From Nocardia sp. NBC_01503 (lineage in GTDB: Bacteria; Actinomycetota; Actinomycetes; Mycobacteriales; Mycobacteriaceae): a DNA stretch of 64,000 bases. The stretch lies in the NCBI RefSeq assembly GCF_036327755.1, contig NZ_CP109596.1, positions 4,092,001 through 4,156,000 on the forward strand. The letters are read 5' to 3'. The position numbers were made by a program, and so were the translations under genes. Positions 8,569 through 16,537 of this stretch are shown piece by piece; position 1 is the stretch's first letter, and each line of letters starts with the position of its first letter. The notes beneath the pieces are model-generated. The model was given only the letters and a program-made list of their open reading frames with translations, had not been told where the DNA came from and ran no database searches.

Positions 8569-9714
8569 ATGAGCAACGTCGCTGGATTCTGTGCCGACGA
8601 ATTCGCCGGAGTACGAGCCGCTTTCACCGAACAGGTGGAGTCGGGAGCCGAGTTGGGCGCCGCCCTGTGCGTGACCGTCGACGGTGATCCGGTGGTCGAC
8701 CTGTGGGGCGGCCACGCCGATCCGGAGCGGACCCGGCGCTGGGGTGCGGACACCCTGGTGAACACCTTCTCCATCACCAAGACCATGACGGCGCTGTGCG
8801 CACTGCTGCTGGTCGATCGCGGTGCGCTGGACGTGTATCGGAAGGTAGCGCACTACTGGCCCGAGTTCGCGGCCAACGGCAAGGCCGATATCGAAGTGCG
8901 GCACCTGCTTTCGCACACCTCCGGGGTGTCGGGCTGGGCCACCGAGTTCCCGTTCCCGGATATCTACGACAATGTCTCCTCCGCCGCGCTGCTGGCTGAG
9001 CAGGAACCCTTCTGGGAGCCGGGCACCGCGTCGGGATATCACGCCAACAACTACGGGCATCTGATCGGCGAACTGGTGCGGCGGATCGACGGTCGTTCAC
9101 TCGGCCGGTTCTTCGCGCAGGAGTTCGCCGAACCGCTCGGCGCGGATTTCCATATCGGCGGGGCCGCACAGTATTCCGAGCGCATCGCCACGCTGGTTCC
9201 GCCCGATTTCGGCACCTTCGATCAGGGGCTGCTGCCCAAGGACAGCGTCCTGTACAAGACGCTGTTCCAGCCGCTGCTGGACTTCGAGCTGTGCGCCACA
9301 CCCGGTTGGCTGGATGCCGAGATCGGTGGCATCAACGGTCAGGGCAATGCCCGCTCGGTGGCCCGCTTGCAGTCGGTGATCAGCAATGGCGGTGAGCTCG
9401 GCGGGCGGAAGTTCCTCTCGCCCAGGACCATCGACCTGATCTTCGATGAGCAGGCCGACGGTATCGACCTCGCCGTCCTGATGCCGCTGCGCTTCGGTAT
9501 CGGCTATGGCCTGCCGCAGGCGCACACCGCGCCGGAGGTGCCGCAGGACGGCCGGGTGTGCTGGTGGGGCGGGCTCGGTGGGTCCATGGTCGTGAACGAT
9601 CTGGACAACCGGGTCACCGTCGCCTACACGATGAATCGGATGGCCCCGGGGCTGATCGGCTCCGATCGCGCCAACGCCTACCTGAAGGCGGTTTTCGCCG
9701 CGGTGCGAGGGTAG
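8569..9714 (+). CDS. Serine hydrolase, beta-lactamase/EstB family
   Basis: A 381-aa class C beta-lactamase-fold esterase. It has the SxxK motif SITK (Ser about 68, Lys about 71), the second-motif Tyr in SGYHANNYG near 157, and a WWGGLGGS motif near the C-terminus in place of KTG. ATG 8569 follows AGGGGGCGG; the upstream in-frame ATG at 8470 lies inside the previous gene. Such proteins are usually esterases, not antibiotic resistance enzymes. In this operon it could hydrolyse an ester or lactone intermediate. Confidence 0.87.
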   Translation: MSNVAGFCADEFAGVRAAFTEQVESGAELGAALCVTVDGDPVVDLWGGHADPERTRRWGADTLVNTFSITKTMTALCALLLVDRGALDVYRKVAHYWPEFAANGKADIEVRHLLSHTSGVSGWATEFPFPDIYDNVSSAALLAEQEPFWEPGTASGYHANNYGHLIGELVRRIDGRSLGRFFAQEFAEPLGADFHIGGAAQYSERIATLVPPDFGTFDQGLLPKDSVLYKTLFQPLLDFELCATPGWLDAEIGGINGQGNARSVARLQSVISNGGELGGRKFLSPRTIDLIFDEQADGIDLAVLMPLRFGIGYGLPQAHTAPEVPQDGRVCWWGGLGGSMVVNDLDNRVTVAYTMNRMAPGLIGSDRANAYLKAVFAAVRG

Positions 9715-9769
9715 TCGTGATAACGCTTTTTCCGGAACAACTGCCCGACGATATTCGAGGACTGCATTC

Positions 9770-11428
9770 ATGACCAACGCCGTTGACCTCCAGGCCCTCG
9801 CGGCCCAGATCGCCGGGAAGCTCACCGGTCCGGGCGGGCCGTTCGAGATGACCGTGGAATCGGTGCTGGGCGCGACCATTCCGGTGTTCCGCAATCGGCA
9901 TCGCTCACTGCTGCGGGTATTGGAGGCGTCCAAGACCCTGGGCGACCGTGATTATCTGGTCGGCCCCGACTCCCGCATGACCTTCGCCGAACATTACGAG
10001 GCCGCGGGTGCGCTGGCGGCGGCGCTGGCGCGGCGCTACGGCATCGGCAGGGGTGATCGCGTCGGCATTCTGGCCGCGAATACCCCCGAGTGGGTGCTGA
10101 GCTTCTGGGCGGTACAGCGTCTGGGCGCTATTCCGGTGGGCTACAACGCCTGGTGGGCGCCGCAGGAGATCGCCTACGGTCTCGAGCACACCGCGCCGGG
10201 TGTGGTGATCGCCGATGCCAAGCGGGCGGCGCTGCTGACCGCGGCGGGTGCGTCGATGCCGGTGCTCACCATGGCGAACGACCTTCCGGCGCTGGTCAAG
10301 GAATTCGCCGGCGAGTACCCGAGTACCGAAGTGGGCGAAGAGGATCCGGCCTGCATCCTGTACACCAGCGGCACCACCGGTCGCCCCAAGGGCGTGGTGC
10401 ATTCGCAGCGGAATATGGTGGCCATCAGCGACTATCACCGCTTCACCGATGCGCTGGCGGCGGGTTTCCGCGGGCAGCAGTGGGATGGGTCGCCGACGAA
10501 TCGGCGCTACCTCAACACCTCGCCGCTGTTCCATATCGCGAGCCTGCACAATCTGGTGATTCCGCGGCTCACCACCGGTGACGCCGTCATCTTCCACAGC
10601 GGCGGTTTCGAGGCCGAGAAGATTCTCGGGCTCATCGAATCCGAGCGCATCACCAACTGGGCGGCGGTGCCGACCATGGCCAGTCGGCTGCTCGATGTGG
10701 ATGTGGAGCGCTTCGATCTGAGCTCGATGGCGGCGCTCTCGCTCAATACCGCGCCGTCCTCGCCCGCCCTGCACAACCGGTTGCGTGAGCGGGTGCCGGT
10801 GGCGCAGGTGGCGCTGACCACCAGTTACGGCTGCACCGAGAGCGGTACCGCGGCCACCGTCGCGACGCCGCCGGATCTGGCCGCGAATCCGGAGACGGTG
10901 GGGCGGCCGATCATCGGTGTCTCGGTACAGATTCGGGACGCGGACGGCAATCCGGTGCCCGACGGCACCGAGGGCGAGATCTGTGTACGCAGCCCGTACG
11001 TCATGCTCGGCTACTACAACGATCCGGCCGCCACCGCCGCCTCCATCGACGCCGAGCGCTGGCTGCGTACCGGTGATTTCGGCATGCTGGTCGACGGACG
11101 CCTGCAAATGGCAGGTCGCCGTTCGGATTTGATTCTGCGTGGCGGCGAGAACGTGTATCCGGCGGAGATCGAGAACGCGCTCGACGAACATCCGCTGGTG
11201 CGCGAATCCGCGGTGCTCGGTGTTCCGCACGAGGATCTCGGTCAGGAGGTCGCCGCTATTATCGTTGTGGCGGAACCGGATTCGGTCACCGAGGATGAAC
11301 TGCGCGACCATGTGGCGCAGCGGCTCGCCTACTTCAAGGTGCCCGCGCGCTGGCTGATCACCGCTGATGCCCTGCCGCGCAACGCGACCGGCAAGGTGCT
11401 GCGTCGCGAACTATCCCTCGGGGAGTGA
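9770..11428 (+). CDS. Acyl-CoA synthetase (AMP-forming), FadD-like
   Basis: A 552-aa ANL-superfamily ligase that activates a carboxylic acid to its CoA thioester via an acyl-adenylate. It shows the P-loop YTSGTTGRPKGVVHS near 198-212, the adenylate motif SYGCTESG near 350, the hinge TGDFGMLVDGRLQMAGRRSD near 435-455, and the catalytic Lys in NATGKVLRREL near 541. Its stop overlaps the next start (GTGA), so the two are translationally coupled. It is the likely CoA entry point for the operon's pathway. Confidence 0.92.
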   Translation: MTNAVDLQALAAQIAGKLTGPGGPFEMTVESVLGATIPVFRNRHRSLLRVLEASKTLGDRDYLVGPDSRMTFAEHYEAAGALAAALARRYGIGRGDRVGILAANTPEWVLSFWAVQRLGAIPVGYNAWWAPQEIAYGLEHTAPGVVIADAKRAALLTAAGASMPVLTMANDLPALVKEFAGEYPSTEVGEEDPACILYTSGTTGRPKGVVHSQRNMVAISDYHRFTDALAAGFRGQQWDGSPTNRRYLNTSPLFHIASLHNLVIPRLTTGDAVIFHSGGFEAEKILGLIESERITNWAAVPTMASRLLDVDVERFDLSSMAALSLNTAPSSPALHNRLRERVPVAQVALTTSYGCTESGTAATVATPPDLAANPETVGRPIIGVSVQIRDADGNPVPDGTEGEICVRSPYVMLGYYNDPAATAASIDAERWLRTGDFGMLVDGRLQMAGRRSDLILRGGENVYPAEIENALDEHPLVRESAVLGVPHEDLGQEVAAIIVVAEPDSVTEDELRDHVAQRLAYFKVPARWLITADALPRNATGKVLRRELSLGE

Positions 11429-13182
11429 AGACCGTGTACGACACCGTAATCAAGAATGGGCGCTGGTTCGACGGCACCGGCGCGCCCTCCGCCATTCGCA
11501 ATATCGGTATCACCGACGGCCGGGTGGCCGCGGTCAGTGCCGAACCGCTCGACGAAACCGATTGCGGCCGTGTGATCGACGCGGCCGGGCGGTGGGTGCT
11601 GCCGGGCATGGTGGATATCCACACGCACTATGACGTGGAGGTGCTGCTGGACCCGACGCTGTCGGAGTCGCTGCGGCACGGCGTCACCACCATTGTGCTG
11701 GGCTCCTGTTCGCTCTCCACCATCCATGTGGACGGTTCGGACGCGGGTGACCTGTTCGGCCGGGTGGAGGCGATTCCGCATAAGTTCGTGGTGTCGGCGG
11801 TGGACGGGCTCAAGACCTGGAACAGTGCGCACAGCTATGTGACCGCGCTGGAGTCGCTGCCGCTGGGCGCGAATCTCGCCGCCTTCATCGGGCATTCGGA
11901 TATTCGGGCCGCGCAGATGGGGCTGGAGCGCTCCACCGATCCGGATGTGACCCCGACCGAGTCGGAGTTGAAGGCCATGGAGCAGAAGCTCACCGAGGCC
12001 CTCGACGCCGGGTTCGTGGGCATGTCCTCGCAGCAGTTGCTCTTCGACAAGCTCGACGGTGAGGTGTGCCGGTCGCGCACACTGCCCTCCACCTATGCCA
12101 AGCAGAAGGAGCGGCGGCGGCTGAATCGCATTCTGCGCGAACGCAAGCGGGCGCTGCAGGGTGGTCCCGATGTGGCGCGCCCGCAGAGCCTGGTCGCCAT
12201 GGCGGCGAGCAGCCTGGGCATCTTCCGGCCGAATCTGAAGGTGAGCCTGCTCTCGGCCGCCGATATCAAGGCCATTCCCGGTGTGGTGCGGATCTTCCCG
12301 CTGATCGGCAAGATCCTGAACCGGCTCGGCGGGGACTTCCGCTGGCAGCATCTGCCGGTGCCGTTCGAGGTGTACTCCGACGGTATCGATCTGCCGGTCT
12401 TCGAGGAATTCGGTTCCGGCGCGGCGGCTTTGCACCTGTCGAATCAGATCGAGGAGCGGCGCGCACTGCTCGCCGATGAGGAGTACCGGCGCTGGTTCCG
12501 CAAGGATTATGACAAGAAGTGGGGTCCGCGGGTCTGGCACCGGGACTTCTTCGATGCCGAGATCACCGAATGCCCCGACGAGAGCGTGGTCGGCAAGACC
12601 TTCGGTCAGGTCGGCGTGGATCGCGGCGGCGTGCACCCGGTGGACGCCTTCCTGGACCTGGTGGTGGAGTACGGGCCCAAGGTGCGCTGGCATACCACCA
12701 TCTCCAATCACCGCCCGGAGGTCCTGGACAAGCTGGCGTCGGATCCCAGTGTGCAGCTGGGTTTTTCGGACGCGGGGGCGCATCTGCGCAATATGGCCTT
12801 CTACAACTTCGGACTGCGCCTGCTCAAGCGGGTACACCGGGCGCAGCAGGCAGGGAAGCCGTTCATGACCATCGAGCACGCCGTGCACCGCGTCACCGGT
12901 GAGCTGGCCGACTGGTACGACCTGGATGCCGGACACCTGCGGGTGGGTGATCGCGCCGATGTGCTGATCATCGATCCGATGTATCTGGACGAGAGCCTGG
13001 ACGCGTACGCGGAGAACCCGATTCCCGAGTACGACAACCTCTCTCGCATGGTCAATCGCAATGACAACACCGTGACCGCCGTGCTGGTGAACGGTGAGTA
13101 CGTCTTCGGGCTGGGCGAGAAGTCCCCGGCACTCGGCACACAGCGCACCGGGGAATTCCTGCGTGCCGGTCGCCGCGGATAA
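11425..13182 (+). CDS. Amidohydrolase family protein (N-acyl-D-amino-acid deacylase-like)
   Basis: A 585-aa metal-dependent amidohydrolase. The HxH metal motif is MVDIHTHYDVEV (His about 66 and 68), with later candidate ligands in IGHSDIR and TTISNHRPEV and a final Asp in LGFSDAGAHLRNM near 450. It ends with the usual small beta-sandwich (GDRADVLIIDPMYLDE). Starts at GTG 11425 or 11434; 11425 is given because it overlaps the ligase stop. Related proteins are annotated as D-aminoacylases, but the true substrate is often unknown. It probably hydrolyses an amide or cyclic ester in this pathway. Confidence 0.85.
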   Translation: MKTVYDTVIKNGRWFDGTGAPSAIRNIGITDGRVAAVSAEPLDETDCGRVIDAAGRWVLPGMVDIHTHYDVEVLLDPTLSESLRHGVTTIVLGSCSLSTIHVDGSDAGDLFGRVEAIPHKFVVSAVDGLKTWNSAHSYVTALESLPLGANLAAFIGHSDIRAAQMGLERSTDPDVTPTESELKAMEQKLTEALDAGFVGMSSQQLLFDKLDGEVCRSRTLPSTYAKQKERRRLNRILRERKRALQGGPDVARPQSLVAMAASSLGIFRPNLKVSLLSAADIKAIPGVVRIFPLIGKILNRLGGDFRWQHLPVPFEVYSDGIDLPVFEEFGSGAAALHLSNQIEERRALLADEEYRRWFRKDYDKKWGPRVWHRDFFDAEITECPDESVVGKTFGQVGVDRGGVHPVDAFLDLVVEYGPKVRWHTTISNHRPEVLDKLASDPSVQLGFSDAGAHLRNMAFYNFGLRLLKRVHRAQQAGKPFMTIEHAVHRVTGELADWYDLDAGHLRVGDRADVLIIDPMYLDESLDAYAENPIPEYDNLSRMVNRNDNTVTAVLVNGEYVFGLGEKSPALGTQRTGEFLRAGRRG

Positions 13183-13195
13183 CAGGGAGATCGCT

Positions 13196-13978
13196 TTGAG
13201 CACAGCAAGATTCGACGGCAAGGTCGCCGTCGTGACGGGCGCGGCATCCGGTATCGCCGCGGCCATCGCCACCGCGCTGGTGGCCGAGGGCGCCTCGGTG
13301 GTCGGACTCGATATCGATGAGCCGGGCCTGGACAAGAAAGTCGCCGAACTCGGCGCCGCGTTCGTCCCGGTGCTGGCGGATGTGACGGTGGAGGCACAGG
13401 TCGCCGCCGGAATCGCCGTTGCCGCAGCGCGTTTCGGCCGCCTGGACGTGGCCTTCAATGTGGCGGGCGGCTCCCGAATCGGTGCCGTCACCGATCTCGA
13501 CGAAGCGGATTGGGATTTCACAATCGACCTGGTGCAGAAGAGCGTCTTCCTCTGCACCAAACATGAAGCCAGGCTCATGCGTGAGACCGGTGGCGGCGCC
13601 ATCGTGAATGTCTCGTCCCTCGACGGCCGCGTCCCCATGCCAGGCGGCAGCCCGTACTCAACGGGTAAGGCGGGCGTGGTCATGTTCGGCAAGAACGCCG
13701 CCCTCGAGCTGGCGCAGCACCGAATCCGCGTGAACTCGGTCCTGCCCGGCTTGGTCGATACCCCGCTCACCGCGGCGGTCATGGGCTACGAACCCGCGAA
13801 ACAAATGTTCCTGGACCGCATCCCGATGGGCGCGGCCGCCACCGCGGAGCAGATAGCCGCCCCCTGCCTGTTCCTGGCCAGCGACGACGCCTCCTACATC
13901 ACCGGCACCGAACTCGTGGTCGACGGCGGCTGGGAGATCAGCAACTTCCCCAACCTGGCCAAGCTCGCGGCTGGCTGA
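13196..13978 (+). CDS. Short-chain dehydrogenase/reductase (SDR)
   Basis: A 260-aa classical SDR with TGAASGI (residues 14-20, cofactor binding), an acidic residue after strand 2 (GLDIDE) favouring NAD(H), NVAGG near 90, the active-site pair YSTGK (Tyr about 154, Lys about 158), and the C-terminal GTELVVDGGW. TTG 13196 is chosen because AGGGAGA lies just before it; the longer reading frame runs back into the previous gene. It is the last gene of the operon, followed by a strong terminator. Confidence 0.9.
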   Translation: MSTARFDGKVAVVTGAASGIAAAIATALVAEGASVVGLDIDEPGLDKKVAELGAAFVPVLADVTVEAQVAAGIAVAAARFGRLDVAFNVAGGSRIGAVTDLDEADWDFTIDLVQKSVFLCTKHEARLMRETGGGAIVNVSSLDGRVPMPGGSPYSTGKAGVVMFGKNAALELAQHRIRVNSVLPGLVDTPLTAAVMGYEPAKQMFLDRIPMGAAATAEQIAAPCLFLASDDASYITGTELVVDGGWEISNFPNLAKLAAG

Positions 13979-13993
13979 GTAGCAGGTGAAAGC

Positions 13994-14023
13994 GGTGGCC
14001 GTGCGGAATTCCGCACGGCCACC
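13994..14023. terminator. Bidirectional terminator between the SDR gene and vapC
   Basis: GGTGGCCGTGCGG pairs perfectly with CCGCACGGCCACC across an AATT loop (13-bp stem). ATTTATT follows on the plus strand. It lies between convergent genes and can end both transcripts. Confidence 0.85.
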
Positions 14024-14030
14024 GATTTAT

Positions 14031-14423
14031 TCACCGTGCGGGGCGAATATCTGTATGCCCGAAGTCATTTCCCTTGTACAGCAGCGGTTCGCCCGCATCG
14101 GAAGCCAGCGCGTATGCGAAGCAATCTCCGAAGTTCAGCTGAGCCGGATGTCCGCTGCCCCTACCGAAGTCACGGTAGGCGGCGCGGGCGATCGCGGCTT
14201 GTTCGACCGATACCGGCTCGAGCTCGATTCGGAGCGTTCGGACGAGTTCGTCGGCACGGCGTGCGACCACCGGGTCGGGATGGCGGTCCGCCTTGATCGC
14301 CATCTCGAGGTGATTGACCACGGACATGCGTGGCCGCTCGGCCGAGGTGATGGCCGCGAGGAATTCGTCGCGTTCCGGTTCGCCCCGCAAAATGGCGACC
14401 AGGGCCGACGCGTCGACGATCAC
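14031..14423 (-). CDS. vapC: PIN-domain toxin ribonuclease, VapC family
   Basis: A 130-aa PIN-domain endoribonuclease, the toxin of a type II toxin-antitoxin pair. Conserved acidic residues are present: Asp4 in MIVDASALVAIL, Glu near 40 (SVVNHLEMAIKA), and the Asp of NFGDCFAYALA near 98 with a following Asp in GNDFGHTD. Its start overlaps the vapB stop by 4 bp. The exact VapC subfamily and RNA target are not inferable. Confidence 0.9.
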   Translation of the reverse strand: MIVDASALVAILRGEPERDEFLAAITSAERPRMSVVNHLEMAIKADRHPDPVVARRADELVRTLRIELEPVSVEQAAIARAAYRDFGRGSGHPAQLNFGDCFAYALASDAGEPLLYKGNDFGHTDIRPAR

Positions 14424-14683
14424 GCCGGCAGCCCCGCATCGTCGTAGAGATCGTCGGTGGAAAGTAGCAGCCGGGTTTCGGGGGTGAGCCGGGCATCCAG
14501 GTCGGCGAGAATTACCGCGATCTGCTCCCGTTGCAGGTCCACCCGGATTTCGGGCTTGGCATCCAGGTCTCGCAACATACGCCGCAACGCCTCCTCCACC
14601 ACGCTGGTCTGGGACATCCCGGTCCGCTGGGCTGCCTCACGAACCAGGGCGTGAACGCGTTCGTTCTTGATGTTCAAGCTCAT
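14420..14683 (-). CDS. vapB: VapB-type antitoxin
   Basis: An 87-aa antitoxin with an N-terminal ribbon-helix-helix-like segment (SLNIKNERVHALVREAAQ, TGMSQTSVVEEALRRML) and an acidic C-terminus (LLLSTDDLYDDAGLPA) expected to plug the VapC active site. It resembles the mycobacterial VapB class (PSK/Rv0623-like). GGAAGG precedes the ATG. A perfect 10-bp inverted repeat lies about 45 bp upstream, as expected for autoregulation by the VapBC complex. Confidence 0.9.
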   Translation of the reverse strand: MSLNIKNERVHALVREAAQRTGMSQTSVVEEALRRMLRDLDAKPEIRVDLQREQIAVILADLDARLTPETRLLLSTDDLYDDAGLPA

Positions 14684-14726
14684 GGCATCCGCCTTCCCGG
14701 GCTCGCCTCAGCTTCACGAGGCGCTG

Positions 14727-14753
14727 TCTACCATTCTAGTATCGAATGGTAGA
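14727..14753. promoter_or_regulatory. VapBC operator palindrome
   Basis: TCTACCATTC and GAATGGTAGA are exact reverse complements separated by 7 bp (TAGTATC). A further TCTACC half-site follows at about 14757-14762. The position 44 bp upstream of vapB fits the conditional-cooperative autorepression known for vapBC operons. Confidence 0.75.
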
Positions 14754-14785
14754 ATCTCTACCGGTTTCGGCGGATGCCCGCGGGA

Positions 14786-14998
14786 TCACTCCCTGGCGAG
14801 CCCGTCCTCGCTGATCGACGCGGCATCCAGACCGAGCATCTGCAGCAGGTACTCGCAGTCGGCGGCATCGAGCGCATGGCCGGCGACCGTGTGCCGAGCC
14901 AGTGCGTTCTGCTTGGCGCATGCGGCCTTCTCAGCCGCGCGCGCCGCACCGAATTCACTCTGCTCGTCGCGCAGTGTGGTCTGTCTAGTGGAGTTCAT
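14786..14998 (-). CDS. Conserved hypothetical small protein
   Basis: A 70-aa acidic protein. ATG 14998 is preferred to GTG 15067 because GGGAAG lies upstream. The sequence is mostly predicted helix (FGAARAAEKAACAKQNALA) and ends with DAADCEYLLQMLGLDAAS, a leucine-rich helix. It sits upstream of vapBC on the same strand, 33 bp from the vapBC operator. Function unknown; small helical proteins of this kind are common in Nocardia. It could be spurious, but its composition and ribosome site look genuine. Confidence 0.55.
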   Translation of the reverse strand: MNSTRQTTLRDEQSEFGAARAAEKAACAKQNALARHTVAGHALDAADCEYLLQMLGLDAASISEDGLARE

Positions 14999-15125
14999 TT
15001 GCCAACTTCCCGGGCCGCGCCGGGTTGCCGTATCCGAATGACTCGGGTCAACACCGCCTACCTTCACCCTACTGTGTGCCCCCGGTTATCGAAATGAGAT
15101 CCGCCGATACCGCCCTTCGCCCCGG

Positions 15126-15860
15126 TCAGCGGGGTGGCAACACCGGGGCGTCCCAGGCTCGGGCGAAGCGGCGTTTGTCGGCGGCGTTGGTTTCCTTGCT
15201 GCGGTAGACGACGTAGGGGCGGGTCAGGTAGCCGATGGGGGCGCTGAACATGTGGACAAGGCGGGTATACGGCCAGATGCCGATGAGGGTCAGCACGATG
15301 AGGCCGTGGGCCTGGAAGGTCCACGGGGTGCCGACCATGAGGTCGGGGTGGGGATGGAGGGTGAAGAGGCTGCGGAACCAGGGGGAGACGGTTTCGCGGT
15401 AGTTATAGGTGCCCCACAGCAGGTTGCTGCCGACCGTGTTGAGCAGGCCGGTGATGAGCGCCCCCGCCAGCAGGACGTACATGAGCTGGTCATTGCGGGT
15501 GGTGGCCTTGCGGACCGCGGTCACGGTGACACGGCGGTAGAGCAGGATGCCGATACCGGCGATGACCGCGATACCCGCGACGGTGCCCGCCGAGACGGCG
15601 ACCACGTGATAGAGGTGTTCGGAGATGCCGACCGCATCGGTCCAGGACTCGGGGATGAGGACGCCGAGCACGTGCCCGCCTATGACGCCGAGCATGCCGA
15701 AGTGGAACAGCGGGCTGCCCAGGCGCAGCAGGCGGGATTCGTAGACCTGGGAGGAGCGGGTGGTCCAGCCGAATTGGTCATTGCGGTAGCGCCACAGGTG
15801 ACCGAGCAGGAATGAGGTGAAGGCGACGTAGGGCAGCGTCAGCCAGAGGGCGGGGGTCAT
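15126..15860 (-). CDS. narI: Respiratory nitrate reductase gamma subunit NarI
   Basis: NarI is the membrane cytochrome b that takes electrons from menaquinol and passes them to NarH. The 244-aa protein has five predicted membrane spans (LWLTLPYVAFTSFLLGHLW at the N-terminus; LGVIGGHVLGVLIP; VAGIAVIAGIGILLY; LLAGALITGLL; FQAHGLIVLTLIGIW) with heme-ligand candidate His residues in spans 2 and 5. The gene is last in narGHJI and overlaps the narJ stop by 4 bp. Confidence 0.95.
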   Translation of the reverse strand: MTPALWLTLPYVAFTSFLLGHLWRYRNDQFGWTTRSSQVYESRLLRLGSPLFHFGMLGVIGGHVLGVLIPESWTDAVGISEHLYHVVAVSAGTVAGIAVIAGIGILLYRRVTVTAVRKATTRNDQLMYVLLAGALITGLLNTVGSNLLWGTYNYRETVSPWFRSLFTLHPHPDLMVGTPWTFQAHGLIVLTLIGIWPYTRLVHMFSAPIGYLTRPYVVYRSKETNAADKRRFARAWDAPVLPPR

Positions 15861-16537
15861 CGGCGGGCTTCCGATCCGGCGAAGGCCAGGGGGTCCATGG
15901 CGAAGGGTTCCAGGCCGACCTCTTCCTCGGGCGGACCCTGGGCGGCGAGTTCGGCAATGCGACGGCGGTCGGCGGTGGTGACCGGCGGCAGCGTGGAGGT
16001 GACGGCGGTGAGAATGCCCGCGTACGGAGATCCACTGTCGGACAACGAGAGTCGCAGCAGCTCCAGCACGGGGACGTGCTCACCGAGCAGGCGTTCGCCG
16101 CCGATGGGGTCGACGGTGGCGGCGAATTCCAGCAGTACCGGCAGGTGGTCGGGGAGTTCCTCGTCGCCGAGTTCGACGCCCGCCTGCCGGTACGCGTGTT
16201 TGAAGCGCAGCAGCGCCATACCGCGTTTGCGGGTGTCGCCGTAGGCGTAGAAGGTCAGGTGCAGGCTGGCGCGGCGGCGCATATCGAAGGTTTCGACATA
16301 CTGCTGAGCCAGGGCGATGGGGGAGCTCGCGCGCAGATGGTCCAGGAAACCGTCGATATGCGGGCGCACGGTATCGGGCAATTCCGCTGTGGCGCTGGAC
16401 AAATCGTCGAGCATGGCGAGGGTGCGTTCGTGCGGGTAGTCCAGGAGTAGGGCGGCGAGCCGCCACACCAGATGCCGGTCTCGTTCGGAGAGCGCGACCA
16501 CCGGTTCGGGGCGGCGGCGCAGTTTCAGCAGGCTCAT
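15857..16537 (-). CDS. narJ: Nitrate reductase assembly chaperone NarJ
   Basis: NarJ is the cytoplasmic TorD-family chaperone that helps insert the Mo cofactor and Fe-S clusters into NarGH before membrane docking. At 226 aa it is of usual size and carries the family core YVETFDMRRRASLHLTFYAY (about residues 86-105) followed by GDTRKRG. It overlaps narH and narI by 4 bp on either side, so all three are translationally coupled. Confidence 0.95.
   Translation of the reverse strand: MSLLKLRRRPEPVVALSERDRHLVWRLAALLLDYPHERTLAMLDDLSSATAELPDTVRPHIDGFLDHLRASSPIALAQQYVETFDMRRRASLHLTFYAYGDTRKRGMALLRFKHAYRQAGVELGDEELPDHLPVLLEFAATVDPIGGERLLGEHVPVLELLRLSLSDSGSPYAGILTAVTSTLPPVTTADRRRIAELAAQGPPEEEVGLEPFAMDPLAFAGSEARR

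Noticed and set aside
8569..9714. Beta-lactamase antibiotic resistance gene
   Set aside because: The SxxK serine hydrolase lacks the KTG triad, has WGG instead and is embedded in a catabolic operon, fitting an EstB-like esterase.
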